Assembly (NCBI GenBank): GCA_019690055.1
Contig: JADGGF010000033.1
Span: forward strand, 1 to 17,808
Direction: 5' to 3'
DNA: 17,808 nucleotides
From: Micromonosporaceae bacterium
GTDB taxonomy: Bacteria > Actinomycetota > Actinomycetes > Mycobacteriales > Micromonosporaceae
The notes under the pieces were generated by a model. It ran no database searches. It was not told the origin of the DNA and saw nothing but the letters and a program-made list of their open reading frames with translations. Positions 1 through 6,576 of this stretch are shown here, in pieces. The number at the start of each line of letters is the position of its first letter. The first letter of the stretch is position 1. The translations under genes were made by a program, and so were the position numbers.

Positions 1-98
1 AGCGGGCCGCCGGGATCTACGACCTGGCGTACTCGCCCGACGGCCGGACCCTCGCCTCTGGTCATGGAGACGGGGCGATTCGCATCTGGAAGGCCTGA
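1..98 (+). CDS. WD40-repeat protein, C-terminal end only
   Basis: The reading frame is open from the left edge (codons starting at position 3) to a TGA at 96-98. The visible residues IYDLAYSPDGRTLASG and AIRIWKA form the closing blade of a WD40 beta-propeller: the S-P-D-G-R turn, the L-A-S-G strand and the terminal I-W are all present. WD40 propellers act as protein-protein interaction scaffolds, and in actinomycetes they are often fused to a kinase or to an AAA/TIR-type module. The upstream part lies outside the window, so the full architecture and role cannot be told. The gene is convergent with the next gene and is followed by a hairpin terminator. Confidence 0.8.
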   Translation, partial: RAAGIYDLAYSPDGRTLASGHGDGAIRIWKA

Positions 99-133
99 CG
101 GCGCGATCTTCGTGGCGTCGGGTCGGGGATCGG

Positions 134-187
134 GTCAGGAAGGACGCCCGGTTGTGCACCAGCCGGGAGGAGGGCGTCCTTCCTGAC
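134..187. terminator. Bidirectional hairpin terminator between convergent genes (copy 1)
   Basis: The arms GTCAGGAAGGACGCCC (134-149) and GGGCGTCCTTCCTGAC (172-187) are perfect reverse complements of 16 bp, with a 22-nt loop containing TTGTGCAC. The element lies between a plus-strand gene ending at 98 and a minus-strand gene ending at 204, so it can serve both. There is no T-tract, which is common for actinomycete terminators. A second copy with nearly the same arms and the same TTGTGCAC loop core lies at 14378-14431. Confidence 0.75.
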
Positions 188-203
188 AACCCAGGGGGTC
201 GCG

Positions 204-1064
204 CTATCCGGCGATTGTGCTCGCGAGGCGGGGATACAGCCGGACCGCCGTGCCGTGCATGATGTCCGCGCTCGCCTCGGCCGCCAGGCGGGAGAGCACG
301 GTCCGGGCGGTGGCGATGAGCTCGTCGAGGGGTTCGGTAGCGGCCGGGAAGTTGGAGCCCCAGGCGATACGGGACGAGCCGAACGCGGCGAGCAGCGGCT
401 CGAGGAACTGCTCGGGCGCGGCCACCTTCGCCAGCAGCGACGTGTTGCGGATCGTGAGCTTCAGGAAGAGGTTCGGATAGCCCGCGAGCGAACACAGCGT
501 CTGTGCCGCCTCGGCCTCCTGCCCGTCCTCGATTGGCGGGTACGCCATGTGGTCGAGCACGACCCGGGTGTCCGGGAACCGCTCCAGCACGGTGCGCAGG
601 TCGTCGGCGGCCGGCAGGCGCATCTGCACGCAGACGGGGACGTTCAGCTCGGCCGCCGCTTTCCAGAACGGGAAGGTCGTCGGGCTGCACAACCAGTCGG
701 CCTGGTCCGGCATCGTGCTGCCGGTCGTGAACAGCCGGGCGCCGACCAGACCTCGCTCCTGGACCCAGTACGCCAGTCGGTCCGGGGCATCGGCGGCGAG
801 CGGGTCGAAACAGCCGACGGCGAGCAGGCGGTCTGGGTGGGCCGCGCTGCTGTCGGCGACGTAGCTGTTGTCGTAGCCGTAGGCGGTGGACGCCTGCACG
901 AGCACGGCCTTGTCGACACCGTTTGCGTCCATCAGCGCCAGGAGCTGCTCGGTGGTCACCGGACGGCTCGCCGCCCAGCCCGAGACGGTCCCACCCAGCG
1001 GGGCGAGGGGGTACCGGGCGGTGTCCGCCGCGATGACATGTGGATGTATGTCAATTATCGACAT
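204..1064 (-). CDS. Amidohydrolase-2 family hydrolase, LigI (2-pyrone-4,6-dicarboxylate lactonase)-like
   Basis: This 286-residue TIM-barrel hydrolase has an N-terminal metal motif (IDIHPH, His7 and His9) and a VVLDHMAYP strand with His172, which parallels the IDHMGRP strand of LigI. The length is close to LigI (about 293). LigI opens the pyrone ring of 2-pyrone-4,6-dicarboxylate to 4-oxalomesaconate, the substrate of LigJ, and a LigJ-like gene lies in this locus. At the end of strand 8 the usual G-T/S-D-W-P has become WGSNFPAA, so the catalytic Asp position carries Asn238. Such N variants occur in other amidohydrolase-2 subgroups, so the reaction may differ from LigI. A GTG at 1073 would add three residues, but the GAGAGA Shine-Dalgarno sits about 9 nt before the ATG at 1064 and abuts the GTG, so I prefer the ATG. 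It lies 13 nt after the upstream gene's stop and is likely cotranscribed with it. Other lactone or carboxylate hydrolases of the family are possible. Confidence 0.8.
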   Translation of the reverse strand: MSIIDIHPHVIAADTARYPLAPLGGTVSGWAASRPVTTEQLLALMDANGVDKAVLVQASTAYGYDNSYVADSSAAHPDRLLAVGCFDPLAADAPDRLAYWVQERGLVGARLFTTGSTMPDQADWLCSPTTFPFWKAAAELNVPVCVQMRLPAADDLRTVLERFPDTRVVLDHMAYPPIEDGQEAEAAQTLCSLAGYPNLFLKLTIRNTSLLAKVAAPEQFLEPLLAAFGSSRIAWGSNFPAATEPLDELIATARTVLSRLAAEASADIMHGTAVRLYPRLASTIAG

Positions 1065-1077
1065 GGTGGTCACTCTC

Positions 1078-2061
1078 TCAGCACAGTGGATAGTCGCCGG
1101 GCGCGAAGAGGTCCTCGATACGGCCGGACGGCGCCGACAGCAGGTGCTGGCTGCGGGCGAACCGCGCCAGCGCCTCGATGGACGGGCGGTTCGCGTCCAG
1201 GCCGTACGGCAGGCCGTCTCCGCCCACGACCGCCGCCTGGCTGGCCAGTCGCCGGGACGTGGCGTCCTCCGGCAACGCCGCGGCCTCCGCCTTGGCCGAT
1301 GCGAAGGCCGCGTACAGCCGGGTCGGCAGGTCGGGCTCGGTCTTGACCAACTCCTCGCGCAGGACGATCACGCTGTGCAGGGGGTAGATCCCCGTTCGCT
1401 CGAACCAGTCCCGCGCCAGCACGTCGGGGGCGGCGAACAGCGGATACGGCTGCTCCTCGGGGGTTGCCGGTTCGGCGGCCTCGACCGTGGTCCAGCCCTC
1501 CCGCGGCTTGCCAGCCCGGCCGGTGCCAGCGTTGCCGCCGAGGGCGGCCGCGAGGTGCCCGGCGCGAAACGCGCTGACCAGACTCTCGCCGTCCGCCACG
1601 GGCACGACGTTCGCCGGTGGCGTGTAGCCGGGGACATGCTCCTCGTCGTCGGTGACCCACGTGATCCGGTCGAGGTCGACCCCGAAGTCCTCGGCCAGCA
1701 ACCCGCGGACCCACACCCCGGTCGTCACCGAGTACGCGCGCACGCCCACGCGTTTGCCCGCCAGGTCCGTCGGCACGCGGATGCCCGAACGCGGATGGCA
1801 GCGCAGGTCATCGTGGTGGAATCGGCGATTCAGGAAGACCGGGATCGCGACGATAGGGATGCCAGCCTCGCGGGCCATGAGGTACGTCGTCGGCGCCAGC
1901 TCGGCCACATCGAACTCGAGGTCGCGCACCATCCGGCGGTACGCGGCGATGATGGGCTCGACGTGCACGGGGCGCAGGGTGAATCCGGCCACGGTGGGTG
2001 CGCCGTGGAGAAGGGCCGTCGCATGGCGATAACGACCAATTGCGATAGTTAACTCAGGCAC
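1078..2061 (-). CDS. 4,5-dihydroxyphthalate decarboxylase-like protein (periplasmic-binding-protein fold)
   Basis: About 327 residues, starting VPELTIAIGRYRHATALL. Features typical of the 4,5-dihydroxyphthalate decarboxylase (Pht5) family are FDVAELAPTTYLMAR, IVAIPVFLNRRFHHD, DLAGKRVGVRAYSVTTGVWV, GVDLDRITWVTDDEEH and RTGIYPLHSVIVLRE. The family has the type-2 periplasmic binding protein fold. Characterised members remove a carboxyl group from dihydroxyphthalate to give protocatechuate, while many relatives are only annotated as substrate-binding proteins. No signal peptide or lipobox is visible, so it should act in the cytoplasm. The open frame runs up to 2235, but the extra residues look non-coding; likely starts are GTG at 2061 or TTG at 2067, the latter 6-7 nt after an AAGGG stretch. 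It is the first gene of the minus-strand pair, divergent from the permease. A second, diverged relative lies at 9555. Whether either decarboxylates is not shown by the sequence. Confidence 0.75.
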   Translation of the reverse strand: MPELTIAIGRYRHATALLHGAPTVAGFTLRPVHVEPIIAAYRRMVRDLEFDVAELAPTTYLMAREAGIPIVAIPVFLNRRFHHDDLRCHPRSGIRVPTDLAGKRVGVRAYSVTTGVWVRGLLAEDFGVDLDRITWVTDDEEHVPGYTPPANVVPVADGESLVSAFRAGHLAAALGGNAGTGRAGKPREGWTTVEAAEPATPEEQPYPLFAAPDVLARDWFERTGIYPLHSVIVLREELVKTEPDLPTRLYAAFASAKAEAAALPEDATSRRLASQAAVVGGDGLPYGLDANRPSIEALARFARSQHLLSAPSGRIEDLFAPGDYPLC

Positions 2062-2107
2062 GCTCAATGACCGCCCTTGCTGTATTGAAGTACATCCCTG
2101 CCTTGAG

Positions 2108-2119
2108 TCGGTGAACCGA
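2108..2119. promoter_or_regulatory. Short inverted repeat, candidate operator
   Basis: TCGGT-GA-ACCGA is a perfect 5-bp inverted repeat near the predicted start of the minus-strand transcript. A related CGGT-N4-ACCG repeat lies upstream of the GntR gene (13558-13569). It is a possible site for the local GntR/FCD regulator, but repeats this short arise by chance in GC-rich DNA. Confidence 0.3.
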
Positions 2120-2148
2120 TCATGCCGGTCCGGGGCGTCGGGAGTCAA
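2119..2148 (-). promoter_or_regulatory. Predicted promoter for the minus-strand pair
   Basis: Reading leftwards, TTGACT (2148-2143) and CATGAT (2124-2119) are separated by 18 nt and resemble -35 and -10 boxes of the main vegetative sigma factor. Transcription would begin near 2111-2113, leaving a leader of roughly 45-50 nt before the decarboxylase-like gene. Confidence 0.4.
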
Positions 2149-2244
2149 CAGGTAGCAGACATTATTGGCTGACACGCCCGCCACAGTGCGCCGCAAGACG
2201 GCACAAAACGGGCGCAAAGAGTGGATTGTCTGCAAGGATTGACT

Positions 2245-2277
2245 GCCGATAGCCTTGACATGCCGGAACCAATCGGC
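2245..2277. promoter_or_regulatory. Inverted repeat around the -35 box, candidate operator
   Basis: GCCGAT (2245-2250) and ATCGGC (2272-2277) are perfect 6-bp inverted arms separated by 21 nt. They bracket the predicted -35 hexamer of the plus-strand promoter and end just before its -10 box. A regulator bound here would block RNA polymerase. The arms share the ATCGG core with the sites at 2108 and 13556. Confidence 0.3.
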
Positions 2278-2284
2278 TGAGAAT
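2255..2284 (+). promoter_or_regulatory. Predicted promoter of the plus-strand operon, possibly leaderless
   Basis: TTGACA (2255-2260) matches the -35 consensus perfectly. GAGAAT (2279-2284) is a fair -10 box after an 18-nt spacer. Transcription would start about 7 nt further on, at or next to the A of the permease ATG (2292). There is no convincing Shine-Dalgarno before that ATG, so translation from a leaderless mRNA, common in actinobacteria, fits. Confidence 0.5.
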
Positions 2285-2291
2285 CCAGGCC

Positions 2292-4073
2292 ATGATCACG
2301 GGAGCCCTCGCCCGAGAAGAGCGCCCAGTCGCTCCCACACCCTCCACCCCCGCGCGCCGCAACGCTCGTTGGCGCCACCTGTCGATCGACCTGCGGCGCC
2401 ACGCGGTGCCGGTGGCTCTCCTGCTGGGGCTCTGCCTGGCGATCGCGGCGCCGCTGGCCGGCGTGGTGATGCAGAGCTTCCGGATTCCGCAGACGCTGTT
2501 GACCGACACCTGGTCGCTGGCCAACTACCGGCGACTGCTGGAGTCGGACATCCTCGCTTCGGCCCGGGCGAGCCTGATCATCGCGTTCGGCAGCACCATC
2601 ATCGCCACGGTGGTCGGCGTCACGTTGGCCTGGCTCGTCGCGCGCACCGACGTCCCGTTCCGGCGTGGCCTGGAGGCGCTGAGCATCATGCCGTTCTTCC
2701 TGTCGCCATTGATCGGATCGGTCGCCTGGACCTATCTCGGTGACCCGCGGATGGGCCTGCTCAACAAGGCTCTGATCACGATCGGCCTGACGCAGGAGCC
2801 GCTGATCAATATTCACTCATACGCCGGCATCATTTTCGTGCTCGGGCTGTTCCTGGTGCCGTTCGTGGTCGTCCTGTCGACCTCGAGCCTGCGACAGATG
2901 GACTCGTCGCTGGAGACGGCGGCGCGGGTTTGCGGGGCGAGCACGATGCGCACGATGCTGCGGGTCACGGTGCCGCTGGCCGCCCCGGCCGTGCTGTCGG
3001 CCGCGCTGCTCGCGTTCGTGTTCGCGATCGAGGACCTGTCCGTCCCGCTGCTGTTGGGCTACCCGCAAGGGATCCAGACCCTGTCGACCCGGATCTACGA
3101 CTCGGTGCAGATATTCCCCCCGAAGTACGGCGTCGGCGCCGTGGTCGGCGTGCTCCTGATGTGCATCACCGCCCTGTGCCTGTGGCTGCAGCGGTGGACG
3201 TTGCGCCGGCGGTCGTTCTTCACGGTCACCGGTCGCAGCGGGGGCGAGCAGGACCTGGTCCGGCTCGGGCGGGCTCGGTGGCCGGTGTTCCTGCTGGTGC
3301 TCGGGTACGTGTTCGTCTCAGCCGTGCTCCCGCTGGCCGTGCTGGCCCTCGTGGCGCTGTCCGCGCGCTGGACCGGGGACGTCCGACTCGACGAGTTGAC
3401 GCTGGCGAACTTCCGCGCGCTGTTCGCCCATGGCTCCAATGTTCCGTCGGCTCTGCTGAACAGCCTGGTGCTCGCCACGATCTGCGCCAGCGTGGGCATC
3501 CTGCTCAGTGTCGTCGCCGTCTACGCCATCGAACGCACCCGGGTGCCGGGTCGACGCCTCTTCGAGGCGGTGCTGACCTTCCCGGTCGCGGTGCCCGGCC
3601 TCGTTCTGGCCGTGGGGCTGCTCGCCCTGTTCATCCACACGTGGCTGTTCGCGACGCTGGTCATCATCGGCATCGGTTACGTCATCCGCGATTTTCCCCT
3701 GGGTCAGCGCAACGTGGCCGCGTCGTTCGCCGCGATCCACCCCGAACTGGAGGAGGCGGCGCGGGTCGGTGGGGCGCGCTGGCTGCGCTACGTCCGGCGG
3801 GTCCTGCTGCCGCTGCTGCGCCCCGGCCTGATCGGCGGCTGGTTGCTGCTGTTCCTCGCGTTCATGCGCGAGGTGCCGATGTCCGCGATGCTCAGCAGCA
3901 GCAGTACCCGGACGCTGGCCGTGGAGTTGCTCAACAACGTGGCGTTCGCCCCGCCCGGCGTCGTGGCCGCCTTCACGCTGATGCAGGTCTCCATCCTGCT
4001 TCTCGCCGCCTGCCTGCTCTGGCTCGCCACCGCGGGCGGTGTCCGCAACCGCACGCGTGCCCTGGAGGTATAG
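2292..4073 (+). CDS. ABC transporter permease with two fused membrane domains (FbpB/ThiP type)
   Basis: This 593-residue inner-membrane protein carries two copies of the binding-protein-dependent permease domain. About twelve hydrophobic segments fall in two sets of six, roughly residues 39-310 and 335-590. Each half has the cytoplasmic loop that contacts the ATPase: LETAARVCGAS near residue 207 and LEEAARVGGAR near residue 486. Fused double permeases of this length are typical of ferric-iron, thiamine, 2-aminoethylphosphonate and related importers. The first 35 residues are basic and proline-rich and probably cytoplasmic. The ATG at 2292 lacks a ribosome binding site but coincides with a predicted transcription start. 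It is the first gene of the operon; the ATPase follows after 2 nt. Its solute-binding partner is probably the lipoprotein at 12267. The substrate cannot be read from the permease, but the neighbours suggest an organic acid rather than iron. Confidence 0.93.
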   Translation: MITGALAREERPVAPTPSTPARRNARWRHLSIDLRRHAVPVALLLGLCLAIAAPLAGVVMQSFRIPQTLLTDTWSLANYRRLLESDILASARASLIIAFGSTIIATVVGVTLAWLVARTDVPFRRGLEALSIMPFFLSPLIGSVAWTYLGDPRMGLLNKALITIGLTQEPLINIHSYAGIIFVLGLFLVPFVVVLSTSSLRQMDSSLETAARVCGASTMRTMLRVTVPLAAPAVLSAALLAFVFAIEDLSVPLLLGYPQGIQTLSTRIYDSVQIFPPKYGVGAVVGVLLMCITALCLWLQRWTLRRRSFFTVTGRSGGEQDLVRLGRARWPVFLLVLGYVFVSAVLPLAVLALVALSARWTGDVRLDELTLANFRALFAHGSNVPSALLNSLVLATICASVGILLSVVAVYAIERTRVPGRRLFEAVLTFPVAVPGLVLAVGLLALFIHTWLFATLVIIGIGYVIRDFPLGQRNVAASFAAIHPELEEAARVGGARWLRYVRRVLLPLLRPGLIGGWLLLFLAFMREVPMSAMLSSSSTRTLAVELLNNVAFAPPGVVAAFTLMQVSILLLAACLLWLATAGGVRNRTRALEV

Positions 4074-4075
4074 CA

Positions 4076-5254
4076 ATGTACCGATCGAATCGCGCCATCG
4101 CGACCGGTGGCACCGCACCGTCGACCGACGTCGTGTCGGGCGAGCCGGGGTCGGCACCGTTCCTGGCGGTCACCAAGCTCAGCCGTCAATTCCGCGGCGT
4201 GGGCGGGGTCCGTGAGGTGAGCTTCACGGCCGAGAAGGGAGAGCTCGTCACCCTGCTCGGACCGTCGGGGTGCGGCAAGACGACGACCCTGCGGTGCCTG
4301 GCCGGGATCGAGGTTCCCGAAAGCGGCAGCGTTCGGGTCGGCGACCACATCGTCACCGACATCGACCGGGGTATCCATCTGGCGCCGGAGAACCGCAACG
4401 TTGGCATGGTCTTCCAGTCGTTCGCCCTGTGGCCGCATATGACGGTCTTCGAGAACGTCGCGTTTCCGTTGCGGTCGCGGAAGACGCCGGCCGCGACCAT
4501 TCGCGCGAAGGTAACCGGGATGCTCGAGCTCGTCGGTCTCGGTGACCTGCTCGACCGGACTCCGGCGCAGCTCTCCGGCGGCCAGCAGCAGCGGGTCGCC
4601 CTGGCCCGGGCGCTGGTCTACGAGCCCGAGCTGTTGCTGCTCGACGAGCCGTTGAGCAACCTCGACGCCGAGCGGCGCGAGTCGACCCGGCGGGACATCC
4701 GGCGACTGCAGCGGGAACTGGGCATCACCTCGGTGTACGTGACGCACGACCAGGAAGAGGCCATGACGCTGTCCAACCGCATCGTGGTCATGCGGGACGG
4801 CCTGGCGGTCCAGTCGGGCTCCCCGGAGGAGCTGCTGCAGAATCCCAACTCCCGGTTCGTCGCGTCGCTGCTCGGCCCGTCCAATCTCCTCGATGGCACG
4901 GTCGTCGATGCGTTGTCGGCGTCGTCGACCGTGACCGTCGCCCTCCGCACGGGCGGCGGTTCCGTCCACGTGCCCGCCCGGAGCGTTGCGCCGGTGCGCG
5001 CCGGCGACCAGGTCACCGTGCTGTGGCGGCCCGGCCACCTGCAACTGCACCGGCCGAGCGACCCCGGCGTCCCGGACGGCGCGGTCGGGGCGACCCTGGT
5101 CGACGTCCGGCTCGGCGCGGTCATGACCGAGTACGTGGTCGATATTGACGGGCTTGCCGTCCGCGGCTTCGCGCTGCGCGACCTCCCCATGGCCGTCGGC
5201 GATCGGGTGCTGGTCTCCTGCCCGCTGGCCTACTCGGTCTGCCTGACGAGCTGA
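4076..5254 (+). CDS. ABC transporter ATP-binding protein (FbpC/PotA type)
   Basis: This 392-residue ATPase energises the importer. Its motifs are Walker A GPSGCGKTT (residues 62-70), a Q-loop in VFQSFALWPH, the signature LSGGQQQR (from 166), Walker B LLLLDEP (Asp190, Glu191) and the switch His in YVTHDQEEA. The C-terminal 130 residues (including VTVLWRPGHLQLH) look like the TOBE regulatory domain common in iron, polyamine and phosphonate importers. A GGAGG at 4064-4068, still inside the permease gene, lies 7 nt before the ATG, so the two genes are translationally coupled. The first 30 residues are a poorly conserved extension before the usual start of the domain (FLAVTKLSRQF). Confidence 0.95.
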   Translation: MYRSNRAIATGGTAPSTDVVSGEPGSAPFLAVTKLSRQFRGVGGVREVSFTAEKGELVTLLGPSGCGKTTTLRCLAGIEVPESGSVRVGDHIVTDIDRGIHLAPENRNVGMVFQSFALWPHMTVFENVAFPLRSRKTPAATIRAKVTGMLELVGLGDLLDRTPAQLSGGQQQRVALARALVYEPELLLLDEPLSNLDAERRESTRRDIRRLQRELGITSVYVTHDQEEAMTLSNRIVVMRDGLAVQSGSPEELLQNPNSRFVASLLGPSNLLDGTVVDALSASSTVTVALRTGGGSVHVPARSVAPVRAGDQVTVLWRPGHLQLHRPSDPGVPDGAVGATLVDVRLGAVMTEYVVDIDGLAVRGFALRDLPMAVGDRVLVSCPLAYSVCLTS

Positions 5255-5295
5255 CCCCACCGGACGACCGACCTAAACGTACGACCTGACCCCCG

Positions 5296-5360
5296 GTGAC
5301 GACCCGACCATCTGACGACCCGACCTCACCCGACAACCTGACCCACCTGACGACCCGACC
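5296..5360. repeat. Short degenerate direct repeats in the ATPase to M24 spacer
   Basis: The 14-mer [C/G]TGACGACCCGACC occurs three times, at 5296-5309, 5312-5325 and 5347-5360. Further decayed pieces of the type GACCGACC, CCTGACCC and CGACAACCTG lie around it from 5251 to 5345. The whole 147-nt spacer (5255-5401) is built from this theme and is low in G on the plus strand. Copies overlap the end of the ATPase reading frame in style (GCCTGACGAGCTGACC), so the array may have grown from the gene's tail by slippage. No protein or CRISPR-like arrangement explains it. Confidence 0.65.
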
Positions 5361-5401
5361 CCACCCACCTGGTGAGGCCACCGTTCAGCAAGGAGAAGAA
5401 A

Positions 5402-6574
5402 GTGCTCGATGACTCTGTGTCCCGGTCCGCCGCTACCTTCGGGCCGATGCAGGTGGACTGGGAACCGCGCGTCAACATGGAGCGCCTGCGGACCCAGCGA
5501 CTGGCCCGCACCAAGGAGGCGATGGCCCGGTTCGAGGTCGACTACCTCATCCAGCTGCGGGCCGAGAACGCCCGCTACAGCACCGGAATCAAGCGGCTGT
5601 ACTGGCCGACACTCCAGCTCGGCGGAGGGCCGTTGGTGACGCTCGCGGCCAACGCAGACCCGGCCGTATGGATCATCGATCCGGAGTTCGCGTCGACCAC
5701 ATTGGACTGGATTCCGGCCGACCGCTTCCACACGCCGTACCAGATGGACATCCAGCGCGACGTCGAGAGCTTCGTCAACGACCTGTACGAGTACTTCGGC
5801 TCCGCGATCGAGACCGCCCGCATCGCGGTGGACATCTGGTCCCCGGCCATGTTCGACGTCTTCCGGGAGCGCCTGCCCCGGGCCACCTTCGTCAACGGCC
5901 AAGAACTCATGATCTCCGCCCGGCAGATCAAGACTGAAGAGGAGATCAAGTGCATGAAGCTGGCGTACGCGATCTCCGAGGCGGGCATGCAGGCGGCGAA
6001 GGAGCTGCTCCGGCCCGGAATCCGGGAGTGTGAACTCGTCGGGGAGTGCTTCCGCAAGATGTGGGAGCTCGGGACCGAGACGACCCAGTGCTCCGAGGTG
6101 GTCAACTCCGGCCCGGGCACGCATCCGTACCGGCGCTTCCACAGCGACCGCATCGTCCAGCACGGCGACATCGTGAACATGGACTTCGGTGGCTGCTTCA
6201 ACGGCTACTTCGGTGACTTCTGCCGCGCCTTCGTCTGCGGGGGCAAGCCGACCCCGGCCCAACTCGATCTGCTCAAGCGGGCGGTGGACCTCCAGTTCGA
6301 GGCGCTGAACGCGCTCGGGCCCGGTGCCAACCCCTCCGAGCTGTGCCGCAAGCTGGGCCGGCGCACGCTCGGCCACGGCATCGGCATCGCCGCGTTCGAG
6401 GGGCCGCACCTGCGGGCCACGGACAATTACGAGCTCCAGCCCGGAATGACGTTCTCCATCACCACGCCGCCCCTGGGCGTGGACGGGGTCGGCGGTGTCC
6501 ACCTCGAGGACGAGATCGTCATCACCGAGACAGGTATCGACCTCTACTCCACCTACCCGTACACATTGGACTGA
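5402..6574 (+). CDS. M24 (pita-bread fold) family protein, Xaa-Pro peptidase/creatinase/DddP-like
   Basis: This 390-residue protein has a creatinase-type N-terminal domain (about 20-160) and an M24 pita-bread domain (about 165-385). M24 metal ligands seen are Asp261 (NMDFGG), Asp272 (FGDFCR), His325 (GHGIGIAAF) and Glu369 (HLEDEIVIT). The fifth ligand, the Glu of the usual T-I-E-P, is missing: the segment reads FSITTPP with Thr354. The family includes aminopeptidase P, creatinase, ectoine hydrolase and the DMSP lyase DddP; the tail LEDEIVIT...TYPYTLD and the spacing recall DddP-like members. Loss of the ligand suggests a non-peptidase reaction or single-metal chemistry. The GTG start is chosen because AGGAG (5391-5395) lies 6 nt before it; a GTG at 5372 in the same frame has no such site. 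The substrate is unknown, perhaps a conjugate or C-N bond of the imported compound. Confidence 0.85.
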   Translation: MLDDSVSRSAATFGPMQVDWEPRVNMERLRTQRLARTKEAMARFEVDYLIQLRAENARYSTGIKRLYWPTLQLGGGPLVTLAANADPAVWIIDPEFASTTLDWIPADRFHTPYQMDIQRDVESFVNDLYEYFGSAIETARIAVDIWSPAMFDVFRERLPRATFVNGQELMISARQIKTEEEIKCMKLAYAISEAGMQAAKELLRPGIRECELVGECFRKMWELGTETTQCSEVVNSGPGTHPYRRFHSDRIVQHGDIVNMDFGGCFNGYFGDFCRAFVCGGKPTPAQLDLLKRAVDLQFEALNALGPGANPSELCRKLGRRTLGHGIGIAAFEGPHLRATDNYELQPGMTFSITTPPLGVDGVGGVHLEDEIVITETGIDLYSTYPYTLD

Positions 6575-6576
6575 GC

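Noticed and set aside
255..1346. Plus-strand ORF of 363 codons opposite the amidohydrolase gene
   Set aside because: It is Arg/Gly-rich shadow translation of the real minus-strand genes, spans the end of one gene and the start of another, and shows no family features.
2062..2235. N-terminal extension of the decarboxylase-like gene up to 2235
   Set aside because: The extra residues have no family similarity and poor codon bias, and cover the divergent promoter region; GTG 2061 or TTG 2067 gives the normal family length.
3788..5260. Minus-strand ORF of 490 codons opposite the permease end and the ATPase gene
   Set aside because: The plus strand encodes an unmistakable ABC ATPase here; the reverse frame is a high-GC artefact with low-complexity Arg, Gly and Gln-rich sequence.
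5296..5360. CRISPR array
   Set aside because: Units are only 14 nt, spacing is 2 and 21 nt between copies, there are no unique spacers of even length and no cas genes nearby.
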